A stretch of DNA of 64,000 nt, taken from the NCBI RefSeq assembly GCF_003144115.1, contig NW_020312024.1:259839-323838 (forward strand), given 5' to 3'. Under the pieces are notes generated by a model. The model had not been told where the DNA came from and made no database searches. It saw only the letters and a program-made list of their open reading frames with translations. Position numbers and translations under genes: made by a program. How positions within the stretch are numbered: position 1 is the first letter of the stretch; each line of letters opens with the position of its first letter. Below, one piece after another: positions 63,460 to 64,000 of this stretch. This stretch comes from Tilletiopsis washingtonensis. Its lineage: Eukaryota; Basidiomycota; Exobasidiomycetes; Entylomatales.

Positions 63460-64000
63460 GCAAGAGCGCCAAGTGCGGCAGAGTGTGGGGTGCGGCGGAG
63501 TGGTGAGGTGTGGCGAAGTGCGGCTGAGTGGTGAGAGGTCGAGAGTGCGCGGAGCGTGAAGCCAAGACGAGGCGTGAAGCGTCAGGAGTGGAGCGTCGGT
63601 TGTGCCACGTAGCGGCGCCGTGCCAGGGGAGAGGGGTGGTAAAGAGGAACGCCGGCGCGAGACGAGATCGACCTTGCTCGGCGCGGCGCGCGGCATTCTC
63701 GCCAGCGCGCCGAATCCAACACCTCGAGCGCGCCGCCAACACCCCCTGCCTCCCGACCACCACTCCGCTTGCACAGCCGTCGCACACCCCGTCTGCGCAT
63801 CGTTGGAGCTCTCCACAGCACTCTACTTGCTGCATCGCTCAGCCGGTCGGCCACGCACCCGCAGCCGCTGCGTCGTCTTCGCGCGCCGCATACACCTCCA
63901 CACGGCACGTCGCGCTCGCTGCGACCTCGCTGCGTACATCACTCCAGATCCTCGCCCTTTGGGTCAGCGTCTCCCTGCGCGCGCGCGGCACATCTCAGGC
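63460..64000. other. Promoter region upstream of ALG5
   Basis: 541 bp to the window edge, with a GT/GA-rich patch at about 63480-63545. No gene start is recognised; a plus-strand gene may begin beyond 64000. Confidence 0.5.

Noticed and set aside
1-64000. Transposons, virus-like elements, LTRs, CRISPR arrays, rRNA or tRNA genes
   Set aside because: No reverse transcriptase, integrase, transposase or capsid motif, no terminal repeats, and no tRNA A/B box pair was convincing in the intergenic stretches.

Overview
The window is nuclear DNA from a compact, very GC-rich fungal genome, most likely a basidiomycete and plausibly Ustilaginomycotina-like. The rank below phylum is inference from style, not from a marker. 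The support is 26 protein-coding genes, nearly all with short introns that start GTGAGT or GTGCGT, often carry a CTGAC branch motif and end in CAG. Gene content is fungal (Vps10, DUF3405, fungal-type pyruvate dehydrogenase kinase, HIS6, CENP-A, Doa4-like protease). All exon coordinates were worked out by eye from splice consensus, reading phase and family conservation. No transposon, provirus, CRISPR array, rRNA or tRNA gene was recognised.

Left part (1-24,300): an unidentified partial gene (-), a dimethylarginine dimethylaminohydrolase-like gene (+), the spindle-checkpoint kinase MPS1 (-), the U2AF large subunit (+), a DUF3405 protein (+), an Fmp32/MCUR1-family mitochondrial protein with an apparent 6-nt micro-exon (-), the vacuolar sorting receptor VPS10 (+), a BAG-domain Hsp70 co-chaperone (-) and a GMC oxidoreductase (-).

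Middle part (24,300-34,900): a 2.2-kb stretch without a recognised gene, then the most unusual locus of the window: two tandem, same-strand, multi-exon paralogues (A, 26464-30975; B, 32163-34514). Their F-box-like and LRR-like second halves are collinear exon by exon, but their first exons are unrelated except for the opening MRRGFL. A carries an extra module of about 820 residues; B uses two GC-AG introns. I do not recognise this family from published work.

Right part (34,900-64,000): a small unknown gene, PRP4 (U4/U6 snRNP), a DOA4/USP8-type deubiquitinase, a pyruvate dehydrogenase kinase, an Lsm-domain NAA38-like gene, an MMtag-domain gene, an ADIP/Msd1-like coiled-coil gene, RPB7, the centromeric histone CENP-A, a HEATR6-like HEAT-repeat gene, MAK16, cytochrome c haem lyase, PEX7, HIS6 and ALG5. 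Housekeeping genes lie in alternating divergent and convergent pairs. Several convergent pairs leave only 18-50 bp between stop codons, and at least four divergent intergenic regions share a TCACGTG box. The genes do not form one pathway; two themes recur, chromosome segregation (MPS1, CENP-A, possible Msd1-like) and RNA metabolism (U2AF, PRP4, RPB7, MAK16, MMtag).
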